A stretch of DNA of 64,000 bases from Amycolatopsis sp. CA-128772 (GTDB taxonomy: Bacteria; Actinomycetota; Actinomycetes; Mycobacteriales; Pseudonocardiaceae): the NCBI RefSeq assembly GCF_002904295.1, contig NZ_PPHG01000098.1:1-64000 (forward strand). The letters are read 5' to 3'. This document shows, piece after piece, positions 42,411-50,457 of the stretch. The notes under the pieces are model-generated. The model was given only the letters and a program-made list of their open reading frames with translations. It was not told the origin of the DNA and did not search any database. The position numbers were made by a program, and so were the translations under genes. Position 1 is the stretch's first letter. The number at the start of each line of letters is the position of its first letter.

Positions 42411-43630
42411 CCGCCCGGCTGGCGTCGGCGACCACCGCGACCGCCTACCAGCGCGAGTGGTTCGCCCGGATCCGCGACGAGGGTGGCCCGCTGGCGCTGG
42501 TCAACGCGGACGCGCCCCAGGAGATCTTCCGGGCGATGGGCATCCCGTACGTGGTCAACCAGTGGTGGGCCTCGATCGTCGCGGCGAAACGGCAGACCCA
42601 GCGCTACCTCGGCCTGCTGCGCGACCGCGGCTACCCGGACTACATCGAGCAGTACAGCGCGACCTCGCTGGCGTCCGCGTTCGAAGACGATCCCGCCCAG
42701 GCGCCCTGGGGTGGCCTGCCGAAGCCGTCGATCGTGCTCGGCGAGACGACCGGTGACGCGGCCCGCAAGATCTTCGACGTCTGGGACGCGCAACCCGGTG
42801 TCACCTACTTCCCGCTGGAAAGCGCGGCCGAGAACGAGGTTCCCGAGCGGTGGTGGGAGCTCATGCCGCACCGCTGGGAGGAGGCCATCGGCCGCGACCG
42901 GCTCGACCTGCTGACCGGCGAGCTGACCGGGCTGATCCGCTTCCTCGAGCAGACCACCGGCCGGGTGTTCTCCGAGACGCGGTTCCGCGAGGTGCTGGAC
43001 CTGGTCAACGAGCAGCAGGAGTGGAACCGCCGCACCCGCGACCTGATCGCCGCCGCCCGGCCCTGCCCGATCGCCGTCACCGACGGCATCCCGAGCGTCA
43101 TGGTGCCCCAGTGGCACCGCGGGACGGAGTGGGCGCGCGACGCCGCCCGCGCGTTCCACGACGAGGTCCGCGACCGGATCGACGCGGGGGTCGCGGTGTG
43201 CCCGGACGAGCGGCTGCGGCTGATGTGGATCGGCCGCGGGCTGTGGTTCGACCTGGACTTCTACCGGCGGTTCCAGGAATCGCACGGCGCGGTCTTCGTG
43301 TGGTCGATGTACCTGGCCATCGCGGCGGACGGCTACCTGCGCTACGGCGACGACCCGCTGCGCGCCCTCGCCGCCCGCTTCGCGGCCTTCGGCGACCAGC
43401 TCTACACCCCGCCGTGGTCGGCCGAGTGGTACGTCAAGGAAGCCCGCCACCACGGCGTCGACGGCGTCGTCCACCTCGTCTCCGACGACGCGCGCGGCAG
43501 CTACTTCACCACCCGGGCCCTGCGTGCCGCGGGGATTCCGGTGCTGGAACTGCACGCGGACAACGTCGACGCCCGCACGGGCGACGACCTGACCGCGCGG
43601 ATGACCGAGTGGCTCGGCTCCCTGGCCTGA
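42407..43630 (+). CDS. 2-hydroxyacyl-CoA dehydratase-like subunit (alpha/B type), cysteine ligands lost
   Basis: 407 residues with the HadB/FldB fold: YQREWFARIRDEGGPLALV, FRAMGIPYVVNQWWASIVAA, and the end AGIPVLELHADNVDAR matching the family AD-xxDPR end. At the two canonical cluster ligands it has Gly116 (GETTGDAARK, family NNICN/TTCDG) and Ala362 (SDDARGSY, family NRSCK). Only two other cysteines are seen, in ARPCPIAV and AVCPDERL. A normal [4Fe-4S] cluster is therefore unlikely in this subunit. ATG overlaps the previous stop. Confidence 0.75.
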   Translation: MTARLASATTATAYQREWFARIRDEGGPLALVNADAPQEIFRAMGIPYVVNQWWASIVAAKRQTQRYLGLLRDRGYPDYIEQYSATSLASAFEDDPAQAPWGGLPKPSIVLGETTGDAARKIFDVWDAQPGVTYFPLESAAENEVPERWWELMPHRWEEAIGRDRLDLLTGELTGLIRFLEQTTGRVFSETRFREVLDLVNEQQEWNRRTRDLIAAARPCPIAVTDGIPSVMVPQWHRGTEWARDAARAFHDEVRDRIDAGVAVCPDERLRLMWIGRGLWFDLDFYRRFQESHGAVFVWSMYLAIAADGYLRYGDDPLRALAARFAAFGDQLYTPPWSAEWYVKEARHHGVDGVVHLVSDDARGSYFTTRALRAAGIPVLELHADNVDARTGDDLTARMTEWLGSLA

Positions 43631-43649
43631 CCTCCCCGAAAGGAACTCC

Positions 43650-44594
43650 ATGCGCAACGCCTGGCTCACCCCGGCCCTCGTCGCCGCGGTGACGGCCCTC
43701 GTCGCGATCACGGCGGCGGCCGTCCCCGGCGCATCGGGGGCATCCGGCGCATCCGGCGCATCCGGCGTGGAAGCCGCGGCGCCGCCCGCGTCGGCCGTGT
43801 TCCACCCGGTCGTCCGCGAAGCCGCGGCCAAGACGGGGAACTACGCCGCCGAGTACACCGTCTACCGGCCCGCGGACCTCGACACCGTGCGCGGCCGCCT
43901 GCCGCTCGTCGTGTTCGGCAACGGCGCGTGCCGGCACACCAGCAACGACGAACTGCTGACCCTCGAGACGCTGCTCGCCGCGCACGGCTTCGTCGTGGTG
44001 GCCGTCGGCGGGTTCGACGAGCCCGCCCTGACCGAGAACGGCAGCCCCGAGCCAACGGTGATCACCGACGCAATTACCTGGGCCGAGCGCGAAAACGCCC
44101 GCCGGGGGAGCGCACTGCGGAACAAGCTCGACACCCGGCGGACCGGCGTCGCCGGCCATTCGTGCGGCGGCCTCGAAGCCCTCGTCGCCGGCGTGGACCC
44201 CCGGGTGCAGTCGGTGCTGTCGCTGGACAGCGGGTTCTTCGCCGACGGCACCCTCGGCTACGGCCGGGAAAACCTGCGGAACCTGCACACGCCGGTCCTG
44301 TTCGCCGACGGCGGCCCGGCCGACGTCGCCTACGCCAACAGCGGCGAAAACTACGACCTCGTCACCGTCCCCGCGGTGCGCGCGACCAACGCGGCCGCCG
44401 GCCACACCGGCTTCGTCTACGGCCAGCGTGACGGCGACCCCGACCCGAGCGTCCGCGAAGAGGCGGTGCGGGTCCTGGTCGCCTGGTTCGACTTCACCCT
44501 CAACGGCAACCGCACCGCGCGCGGCTACTTCCTCGGCACGGGCTGCGGATTGTGCGGCACGCCGGGCTGGACCGTCACGAGCAAGAACTTCTGA
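43650..44594 (+). CDS. Secreted alpha/beta hydrolase
   Basis: 314 residues. Sec signal peptide followed by a short GAS repeat (9-bp tandem DNA repeat near 43730-43765) before the mature domain. Nucleophile Ser in AGHSCGG; the oxyanion strand is LPLVVFGNGAC; the acid and His are probably in LSLDSGFF and AAGHTGF. Begins 19 bases after the dehydratase-like gene with AAAGGAACTCC, so it is likely the same operon. Predicted extracellular esterase that could release the operon's substrate. Confidence 0.88.
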   Translation: MRNAWLTPALVAAVTALVAITAAAVPGASGASGASGASGVEAAAPPASAVFHPVVREAAAKTGNYAAEYTVYRPADLDTVRGRLPLVVFGNGACRHTSNDELLTLETLLAAHGFVVVAVGGFDEPALTENGSPEPTVITDAITWAERENARRGSALRNKLDTRRTGVAGHSCGGLEALVAGVDPRVQSVLSLDSGFFADGTLGYGRENLRNLHTPVLFADGGPADVAYANSGENYDLVTVPAVRATNAAAGHTGFVYGQRDGDPDPSVREEAVRVLVAWFDFTLNGNRTARGYFLGTGCGLCGTPGWTVTSKNF

Positions 44595-44606
44595 CAGGAG
44601 CGATTC

Positions 44607-45991
44607 ATGCGAACCGGGATCACCGTTCTGGCCGCGGTCGCGGTCCTCTCCGCGGGCGTGCCCGCGACCGCCCGCGCGGCGGACGCCGGCAAGCCGTGCC
44701 CGGCCCCGGTCACGGCCGCGCGGTGCACCGACGGGCAGCTGGCCGACGGCACGCCGTACACCTTCGCGAAACCCGCCCGGTGGAACGGGACCGTGCTGGT
44801 GGACCTCGACTTCGCCGCCGGCGGCCTGTCGAGCGCACTCACCGCGAGCCTCCTGGACCGCGGCTACGCGGCCGGCGGCACCACGCGCACGATCAGCAGC
44901 TGGAACATCGCGCGGGCCATCGACAACCAGGCCGAAGCACTCGGCCGCTTCGAAGCCGCGTTCGGCCGCGCCCGGTACGCGATCGCCGAAGGCCGCTCGA
45001 TGGGCGGCATGGTCGCCGCCGGCGTGGCGCAGGTGCACCCCGGCCGCTTCGCCGCGGCGATCCCGATGTGCGGCGGTCTCGGCGGCGCGGTGGGCCAGTG
45101 GAACCAGAAGCTCGACACCGTGTTCACGCTGAAGACGCTGCTGTTCCCCGGCTCGGCGCTGCCGGTGACCGGCATCCCGGCCGACGTCCCGGGAACCCAG
45201 CAGCGGTGGCTCACGGCAGCGGCGTCGGCCCAGAACACCGCGGCGGGCCGGGCCCGTATCGCGCTGGCGGCGGCGATCGGCCAGCTGCCGGCCTGGGGGC
45301 TGGCCCCGGACGGCTCGGCCACCCCGGTCCCGGACGACCGCGACACCGCCGGCGTCGAGCAGGGCATGTACCTCGCCCTGGCGGGTGGCCCGTTGCCCTA
45401 CCTCGGGCAGGCGGTCAGCAGCCGGCGGACGATCGAGCAGCTGTCGGGCGGGAACCCGTCGTGGAACACCGGCGTCGACTACGCGCGCCAGTTCGCCTCG
45501 GCTTCACCGAGCGAGCAGAACGCGGTGCGCGAGCTGTACGCGCGTGCGGGCCTGGATCTGCGCGCCGACTTCGCCCGGCTCGCGGCCGAACCCCGCGTGA
45601 GGGCCGATCTCGCGGCCGTCCGGTACCTGGAGCGGGGCATCGTGTTCACCGGCGACCTGCGGATCCCGGTGCTGACGGTCAACGGCACCGGCGACCAGAT
45701 CTCCACGGTGGCCCAGCAGCAGTCCTACGGCTCCCTGGTCCGCAGCGCGGGCAACGCGTCCTGCTCCGGCAGACGTACGTCGAAACCGCGGGCCACTGCA
45801 CGTACACGACAGGCGAACAGCAGGCGGCCGTCGACCGCGTGCTGACGCGCCTGCGCACCGGCCACTGGCCGGACACCGCGCCCCGCACGATGAACTCCCT
45901 GGCGGCCGCGGCCGACGGCGTCCCGGGCCGCTACCTGCCCTACACCCCGCCGCGGTTCAACCGGATGTACCCGGAGCGGAGCCACCGGTAG
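44607..45991 (+). pseudogene. Secreted alpha/beta hydrolase with a late frameshift
   Basis: About 460 residues when corrected. Sec signal (MRTGITVLAAVAVLSAGVPATARA), nucleophile Ser in EGRSMGGMVAAG, and IPVLTVNGTGDQI for the acid strand. The plus frame from 44607 degenerates after RSAGNAS at about 45762, while the next frame continues as LLRQTYVETAGHCTYTTGEQ and ends YPERSHR at 45991 with the expected catalytic His. One missing C in the TCC at 45758-45762 explains it. The gene starts 12 bases after the previous stop. The break may be real or a sequencing error. Confidence 0.75.
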
Positions 45992-46006
45992 CCGGCTCCG
46001 GCCGCG

Positions 46007-46387
46007 TCACGACGCCTGGGCCGGCGTCCGGAGGGTGGCGCGGTGGGCGCGGTTGACGGCGATGAGCTGGTCCAGGGAGTCGCGCGTCCGGATCAGCTCG
46101 GCGATGTGGCCGGTGAGCCGGTCGCGTTCCCGGGCCATCCGCTCCGCCGCCGCGTCGGAGGTGTCCTCGCCGGGCGAATCGACGCAGGGGAGCAGGTCGG
46201 CGATGGTGCGGCTGGACAGCCCGGCGGCGAACATGCGCTGGATGAAGCCGACCCGCTCGGTCTCGGCGGCGGTGTAGTGCCGCTGCCCGCTGGGACTGCG
46301 GGTGCTCGTGAGCAGGCCCTGCTGCTCGTAGTAGCGCAACGACCGGACGCTCGCCCCGGTCTGTGCCGCCAGCTCGCCGATCCGCAC
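46007..46387 (-). CDS. MerR-family regulator
   Basis: 126 residues. HTH IGELAAQTGASVRSLRYYEQQGLL followed by a coiled coil (ERMARERDRLTGHIAELIRTRDSLDQL). A single Cys (LLPCVDS) makes metal sensing of the CueR type unlikely; it resembles drug/redox-type MerR proteins. GTG start with GGGAGG upstream. The gene upstream on the same strand seems to be a hydrolase remnant. Confidence 0.9.
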   Translation of the reverse strand: MRIGELAAQTGASVRSLRYYEQQGLLTSTRSPSGQRHYTAAETERVGFIQRMFAAGLSSRTIADLLPCVDSPGEDTSDAAAERMARERDRLTGHIAELIRTRDSLDQLIAVNRAHRATLRTPAQAS

Positions 46388-46447
46388 GCGACCTCCCCGG
46401 TGCCACTTTCCTCTGACCCTGATGTCGGATTCTAGGGTGGGCCCCGC

Positions 46448-46534
46448 TCAGCTGGATCGCCCGGCGTAGGCCCCGGGCTGCTCCCAGGCCGCGAAGTGGC
46501 CGCCGACCGGGTGGTCGGCATGGGGAGCGGCTCT
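46448..46534 (-). pseudogene. Remnant of an epoxide-hydrolase-like C-terminus
   Basis: The only recognisable piece is HADHPVGGHFAAWEQP, which matches the terminal catalytic-His region (GGHFAAxExP) of epoxide hydrolase-type alpha/beta hydrolases. The reading frame upstream is not convincing. The fragment lies just upstream of the MerR gene and may be the end of its former target. Confidence 0.35.
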
Positions 46535-46681
46535 TCGGAAGCCTTGCCGGCCAAATCCTCGATCCGGGTTCAGCTCCCGACTGGGGGTGTCCTGGCGGCG
46601 TTCCTGGCGTTCGAAGTCGTGGCCGCCTCGTCGGGGGTGCTGGCGGGCCGGCCGGCCATCGCCTGTCCGGCGGCTCACGGC

Positions 46682-46798
46682 TTAGCTCTCTTCGGGCGCG
46701 GCCTCGGGCTCCGGCTTCGGCGTGCTCCGGCGGAGGTCCGCTTCGGTCCGGATCTGGGTGCGGTTCGGGTTGGCGACCAAGCTGGGGTTGTCGTTCAC
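46682..46798 (-). CDS. Short 38-residue protein
   Basis: GTG at 46798 opens a 38-residue frame ending TAA at 46682: it begins MNDNPSLVANPNRTQIRTEA and ends PEPEAAPEES. A good ribosome binding site (AAAGGA, seven bases upstream) and strong G/C third positions support translation. Hydrophilic, acidic tail, no membrane segment, no cysteine. Family not recognised; it could be a small regulator, a peptide precursor or a stress peptide. It lies downstream of the PEP-mutase-family gene on the same strand. Confidence 0.5.
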   Translation of the reverse strand: MNDNPSLVANPNRTQIRTEADLRRSTPKPEPEAAPEES

Positions 46799-46888
46799 GT
46801 TTCGTCCTTTCGACGATCCGGGGTTACCCACGGCCCGGCCCGCCGAACAGTGACCCGCGGCACCGCCCGGCGGAGCTCGCCGGCTGTG

Positions 46889-47659
46889 TCAGTTGAGCTT
46901 GCGGGTGTCGGCCGGCAGCCCGCCGCCGGCGTAGACGTCTTCGGCCAGCTTCGCCAACGCCGTCAGGGCGACGTTCTGGCTCCACGGGCCGTAGGAGACG
47001 CGCGAGACGCCGAGTTCCTGCGCGCGGGCCAGGGGGATCGAGCCGGGGATGCCGATGAGGTTGACCTTGCGCTCGCCGAGTTCCCCGACGAGCCGCGCGA
47101 CCTGGTGCTCGTCCAGCTTGCCGGGCACGAAGAAGTTGGACGCGCCCGCGTCGAGGTAGGCGCGGCCGCGGGTGATGGCTTCGGTGAGGGCGGTTTCCGG
47201 GTCGGTCCTGATGAAGGCGTCGGTGCGGGCGTTGAGGACGAAGTCGACCCCGGCCGCCTGGGCGGCCGCGACGGCGGCTTCGACGGCCTTGACGGCTTCG
47301 CCCAACGGCTTCATCCGGTCTTCGAGGTTGGCGCCGACCGCGCCGGCCTCGATGGCCCTGGCCACGGTGCCGCCGGGGTCGCCGTAGCCGGCTTCGAGGT
47401 CGGCGGTGACCGGCAGGTCGCCGGCGTTGCGCACGATGAGCGCGACCTCGGCGATCATCTCGTCGCGGGGGATCTTCTCGCCGTCCGGGTAACCGCGCGA
47501 GGCGGCGATGCCGTGGCTGGGGGTGGCGAGCGCCTTGGTACCGGGCGTTTCGGCGACGACTTTGGCGGTGATGGCGTCCCAGACGTTGACGACGAGCAGC
47601 AACTCGGGGGCGGCGTGCAGTTGCTGCAGGAGCCGGGCCTTTTCGGCGGTCGAGATCAT
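46889..47659 (-). CDS. Isocitrate lyase/PEP mutase family enzyme
   Basis: 256 residues, ICL/PEPM TIM barrel. Active-site pieces: NVWDAITAKVV, LPVTADLEAGYGD with Mg-binding acids, NARTDAF and LIGIPGSIPLA. The isocitrate lyase signature KKCGH is absent, so it is more likely a carboxy-lyase such as a methylisocitrate lyase-like or oxaloacetate-type enzyme. ATG 47659. Divergent from the ECF42 operon. Confidence 0.88.
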   Translation of the reverse strand: MISTAEKARLLQQLHAAPELLLVVNVWDAITAKVVAETPGTKALATPSHGIAASRGYPDGEKIPRDEMIAEVALIVRNAGDLPVTADLEAGYGDPGGTVARAIEAGAVGANLEDRMKPLGEAVKAVEAAVAAAQAAGVDFVLNARTDAFIRTDPETALTEAITRGRAYLDAGASNFFVPGKLDEHQVARLVGELGERKVNLIGIPGSIPLARAQELGVSRVSYGPWSQNVALTALAKLAEDVYAGGGLPADTRKLN

Positions 47660-47753
47660 GCTGTCCAATGTAGGTGGCGCAGCGGATCTTCGCCGCGGCC
47701 TCCCGCCTGGTGGCCGTGCGCGCTGAGGCGGCCGAAACTTTTTCCCCGCCGCA

Positions 47754-47780
47754 TGTCGAGAACCCGTCGACGGCTCCGAC
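47754..47780 (+). promoter_or_regulatory. ECF42-type promoter
   Basis: TGTCGA (47754-47759) and CGAC (47777-47780) are separated by 17 bases. ECF42 sigma factors are reported to use TGTCGA at -35 and CGA/TC at -10. The site is 55 bases upstream of the first gene of the operon that ends with an ECF42 sigma factor, so autoregulation is likely. Confidence 0.6.
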
Positions 47781-47834
47781 TGAAGGACATCGGCGACCGC
47801 ACCGAGGCCGCCGCCACCAGGAGGACCACGAACC

Positions 47835-48551
47835 ATGACCAAGGTGACCGCCCAGATGTCGGTGTCCCTCGACGGCTTCTACACCGGGCCGCGGGGCTCC
47901 CGGGACGTGACCGGCTGGATGCAAGGGCCCGAAGCGCCCGGGTTCTTCCGGGTGACCCGGTGGGCCGTCGACGCCATGGCCTGGCGAGAGCGGCAGGGCT
48001 TCGCCGGCGGGGAACCTTCCGTCGACTCCGAAATCGTCGCCGAGACCTTCGCCGCCGCCGGGGCCTACGTGATGGGCCGGCGGATGTTCGATGCCGGCGA
48101 GGTGCCGTGGGGCGAAGAGCCGCCGTTCCAAGCTCCGGTGTTCGTCGTCACCCACCGTCCGCGGGAGGTTCTCGAACGCCGGGGTGGTACCTCCTTCACC
48201 TTCGTCACCGAGGGCGTCGGGCGGGCCGTCGAACTGGCGCGGGCCGCCGCCGGGGACAAGGATGTCGCCGTTGCCGGGGGTGGGGAGGTGCTGCAGCAGG
48301 TGCTGGCCGCCGGGCTGCTCGACCAGCTCGAACTGCACGTCGCCCCGGTGCTGCTGGGCGACGGCCAGCGGCTGTTCGGCACCGGCCTCGACCTCGGCGC
48401 CGACGACGGCATCGAGCTCGTCCCCGTCCGGGTGGTCGACACGCCCGGCGTCACCCACCTCCGCTATACCGTCACCGGGCGGTCGAAGCTGGTGCTGGAC
48501 GATCGCGGCGCGAGCGGCGACCTGGTCGGGCCGGCCACGACCGGGCAGTGA
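47835..48551 (+). CDS. RibD C-terminal/dihydrofolate-reductase-fold protein
   Basis: 238 residues: TKVTAQMSVSLDGFYTGPR at the start, GAYVMGRRMFDAGE, KDVAVAGGGEVLQQVLAAGL and LHVAPVLLGDGQRLFG. Longer than the copy at 4906 and of the group often found beside YCII/ECF42 genes. A role as NADPH-dependent reductase in a stress response is inferred from family and context. Confidence 0.9.
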   Translation: MTKVTAQMSVSLDGFYTGPRGSRDVTGWMQGPEAPGFFRVTRWAVDAMAWRERQGFAGGEPSVDSEIVAETFAAAGAYVMGRRMFDAGEVPWGEEPPFQAPVFVVTHRPREVLERRGGTSFTFVTEGVGRAVELARAAAGDKDVAVAGGGEVLQQVLAAGLLDQLELHVAPVLLGDGQRLFGTGLDLGADDGIELVPVRVVDTPGVTHLRYTVTGRSKLVLDDRGASGDLVGPATTGQ

Positions 48552-48565
48552 GAGAGGAACGTCCC

Positions 48566-48928
48566 GTGAAGTACATGCTGCTGATCTACGGCAACGAGGA
48601 AGCCTTCACCTCCATCGGGGCGGAGGCCCTCGCCGAAGTCATCCGCGAGACCGACGCGCTCAACCAGGAGCTGTTCGAGTCGGGTGAGCTGGTCGGTGCC
48701 TACGGGGTCGCCGACGACGTGAACACCAAGATGGTCCGGGTCACCGGCGGCACGCCGGTGATCACCGACGGGCCCTACGCCGAGGCCAAGGAGTTCCTGG
48801 GCAGCTTCATGATCATCGACTGCGACGGCATGGACCGCGCCCTGGAGATCGCGGCTCGCGCCCCGTCGGCGCGCTACTGGGGCGTCGAGGTCCGGCCGCT
48901 GATGCACGAGGCCGACGTCGCGCCGTGA
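48566..48928 (+). CDS. YCII-family (DGPF) protein
   Basis: 120 residues: KYMLLIYGNEEAF, VITDGPYAEAKEFLGSFMIIDCD and YWGVEVRPLM. The DGPF-type motif reads DGPY here. DGPF proteins are the hallmark partners of ECF42 sigma factors and are encoded directly upstream of them, as here (the sigma GTG overlaps this stop). The His-Asp catalytic pair proposed for YCII enzymes is not clear, so function is unknown. Confidence 0.93.
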   Translation: MKYMLLIYGNEEAFTSIGAEALAEVIRETDALNQELFESGELVGAYGVADDVNTKMVRVTGGTPVITDGPYAEAKEFLGSFMIIDCDGMDRALEIAARAPSARYWGVEVRPLMHEADVAP

Positions 48929-50130
48929 CCGGCTGGCAGGCCGTCCGGCGGCTGGTCCCCGAGGTGCTCGGCGTGCTGGTGCGCCGCTACGGCCGGTTCG
49001 ACGCCTGCGAGGACGCCGTCCAGGAGGCGCTGGTCGCGGCGGCGGCCCAGTGGCCGGTGGACGGGTGGCCGGAGAACCCCCGGGCGTGGCTGGTGACGGT
49101 GGCTTCGCGCCGCCTCGCCGACCAGGTGCGCAGCGACGCGGCCCGCCGCCGGCGGGAGGAGGCGGATGCCCTCCGCACTCCGCCCGCCGGCGGCGAGGCC
49201 GAGGCCGGGGACGACACCCTGACGCTGCTGTTCCTCTGCTGCCACCCGGCGCTCACGCCGTCGTCGCAGGTCGCGCTGACGCTGCGGGCCGTCGGCGGCC
49301 TGTCGACCGCGGAGATCGCCCGGGCGTTCCTCGTGCCCGAGGCGACCATGGCCCAGCGCATCACCCGGGCCAAGCACCGCATCAAGGCCGCCGGAGCCGC
49401 CTTCGAGCTGCCGCCCCCGGCCGAGCAGGCGGCCCGGCTCGGCGTCGTGCTCCAGGTCGTCTACCTCGTCTTCAACGAGGGCTACACGGCCACGTCGGGG
49501 ACGCGGCTGGTGCGGGCCGAGCTGGCGGCGGAGGCCATCCGGCTGGCCCGTGAGCTGCACCGGCTGGTCCCCGGCGACGGCGAGGTGGCCGGGCTCCTGG
49601 CCCTGCTGCTGCTGACCGACGCCCGCCGCCCGGCCCGCACGGCCCCGGACGGGTCGCTGGTGCCGCTGAGCGAGCAGGACCGGACGCGCTGGGACACCGC
49701 GGCCATCGAAGAGGGCGTGGCCCTGGTGACCGGCGCCCTGAAGGCGGGCCCGGTCGGCCCGTACCAGCTCCAGGCCGCGATCGCCGCCGTCCACGACGAA
49801 GCGCCCACCGCCGCCGCCACCGATTGGCCGCAGATCCTGGCCCTCTACACGGTCCTTGAGCGCGTCGCCCCGAACCCGGCGGTGACGCTCAACCGCGCGG
49901 TGGCGGTGGCCGAGGTCCGCGGACCGGCCGCGGGACTGGCCCTGCTCGACACGCTCTCGGCCGACGAGCGCCTCACCGCGTCCCACCACCTCGTGTCGGT
50001 GCGGGCCCACCTGCAGGAGATGGCGGGCGACCGCGACGCGGCGCGCGCCGGCTACCAGGCGGCCGCCCGGCGCACCACCAGCGAACCCGAGCGGCGCCAC
50101 CTGCTGACCCGCGCCGCGCGCCTGGGGTGA
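48925..50130 (+). CDS. ECF42-group sigma factor
   Basis: 401 residues, twice the usual ECF length. Sigma region 2 (VRRYGRFDACEDAVQEALVAAA, WPENPRAWLVTVASRRL), region 4 (VGGLSTAEIARAFLVPEATMAQRITRAK) and a ~200-residue C-terminal helical, TPR-like extension (GPYQLQAAIAAVHDEAP, NRAVAVAEVRGPAAGLALLD). In ECF42 the extension is needed for activity and replaces an anti-sigma factor. Overlaps the YCII gene. Confidence 0.93.
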   Translation: MTGWQAVRRLVPEVLGVLVRRYGRFDACEDAVQEALVAAAAQWPVDGWPENPRAWLVTVASRRLADQVRSDAARRRREEADALRTPPAGGEAEAGDDTLTLLFLCCHPALTPSSQVALTLRAVGGLSTAEIARAFLVPEATMAQRITRAKHRIKAAGAAFELPPPAEQAARLGVVLQVVYLVFNEGYTATSGTRLVRAELAAEAIRLARELHRLVPGDGEVAGLLALLLLTDARRPARTAPDGSLVPLSEQDRTRWDTAAIEEGVALVTGALKAGPVGPYQLQAAIAAVHDEAPTAAATDWPQILALYTVLERVAPNPAVTLNRAVAVAEVRGPAAGLALLDTLSADERLTASHHLVSVRAHLQEMAGDRDAARAGYQAAARRTTSEPERRHLLTRAARLG

Positions 50131-50195
50131 GGCGGCCGGCTACTGGGCGACGTAGCCCCGCCGGTCGCCTTCGGCCGATACCCCGCGGCCGGCTG

Positions 50196-50456
50196 GCGCA
50201 TGATGCCCGTGTGGCCCAGGGAATACCGGCTCGGCCGCGGCCACCCGCACAGGCCGTGCGGCTCGTTCCCGGCGGGGGGATCCTGGCCGGCACCGCACCG
50301 TCCTCTGCGGACAACACATACACGACCCGGTCGTAGCGTCCGGACAGCCAGAGCTGCGTGCCGTCGGCGGTCACGTTGCCCATGTCCGGGCTGCCGCCGC
50401 CCGGGATGTGCCACCGTCACCGGCGCGCCCGTGTAGGCGTCGAGCACGCTGACGCT
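50196..50456 (-). pseudogene. C-terminal remnant of a YncE-like beta-propeller
   Basis: In three frames one can read VLDAYTGAPVTVAHPG, then GGGSPDMGNVTADGTQLWLSG followed by RYDRVVYVL, then GNEPHGLCGWPRPSRYSLGH, which together match the end of secreted YncE-type propeller proteins. At least two single-base shifts separate them (near 50400 and 50275). The first part of the protein is missing and the fragment abuts a PucR remnant. Confidence 0.6.
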
Positions 50457-50457
50457 T

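Noticed and set aside
43720..43770. GAS-coding repeat as an insertion or transposon scar
   Set aside because: It is a simple in-frame 9-bp repeat without target duplication or inverted ends.
36464..45991. Poly-gamma-glutamate capsule locus because of the CapA-like gene
   Set aside because: No CapB/CapC-type ligase or membrane partner is present and the neighbours are CoA and transport genes.
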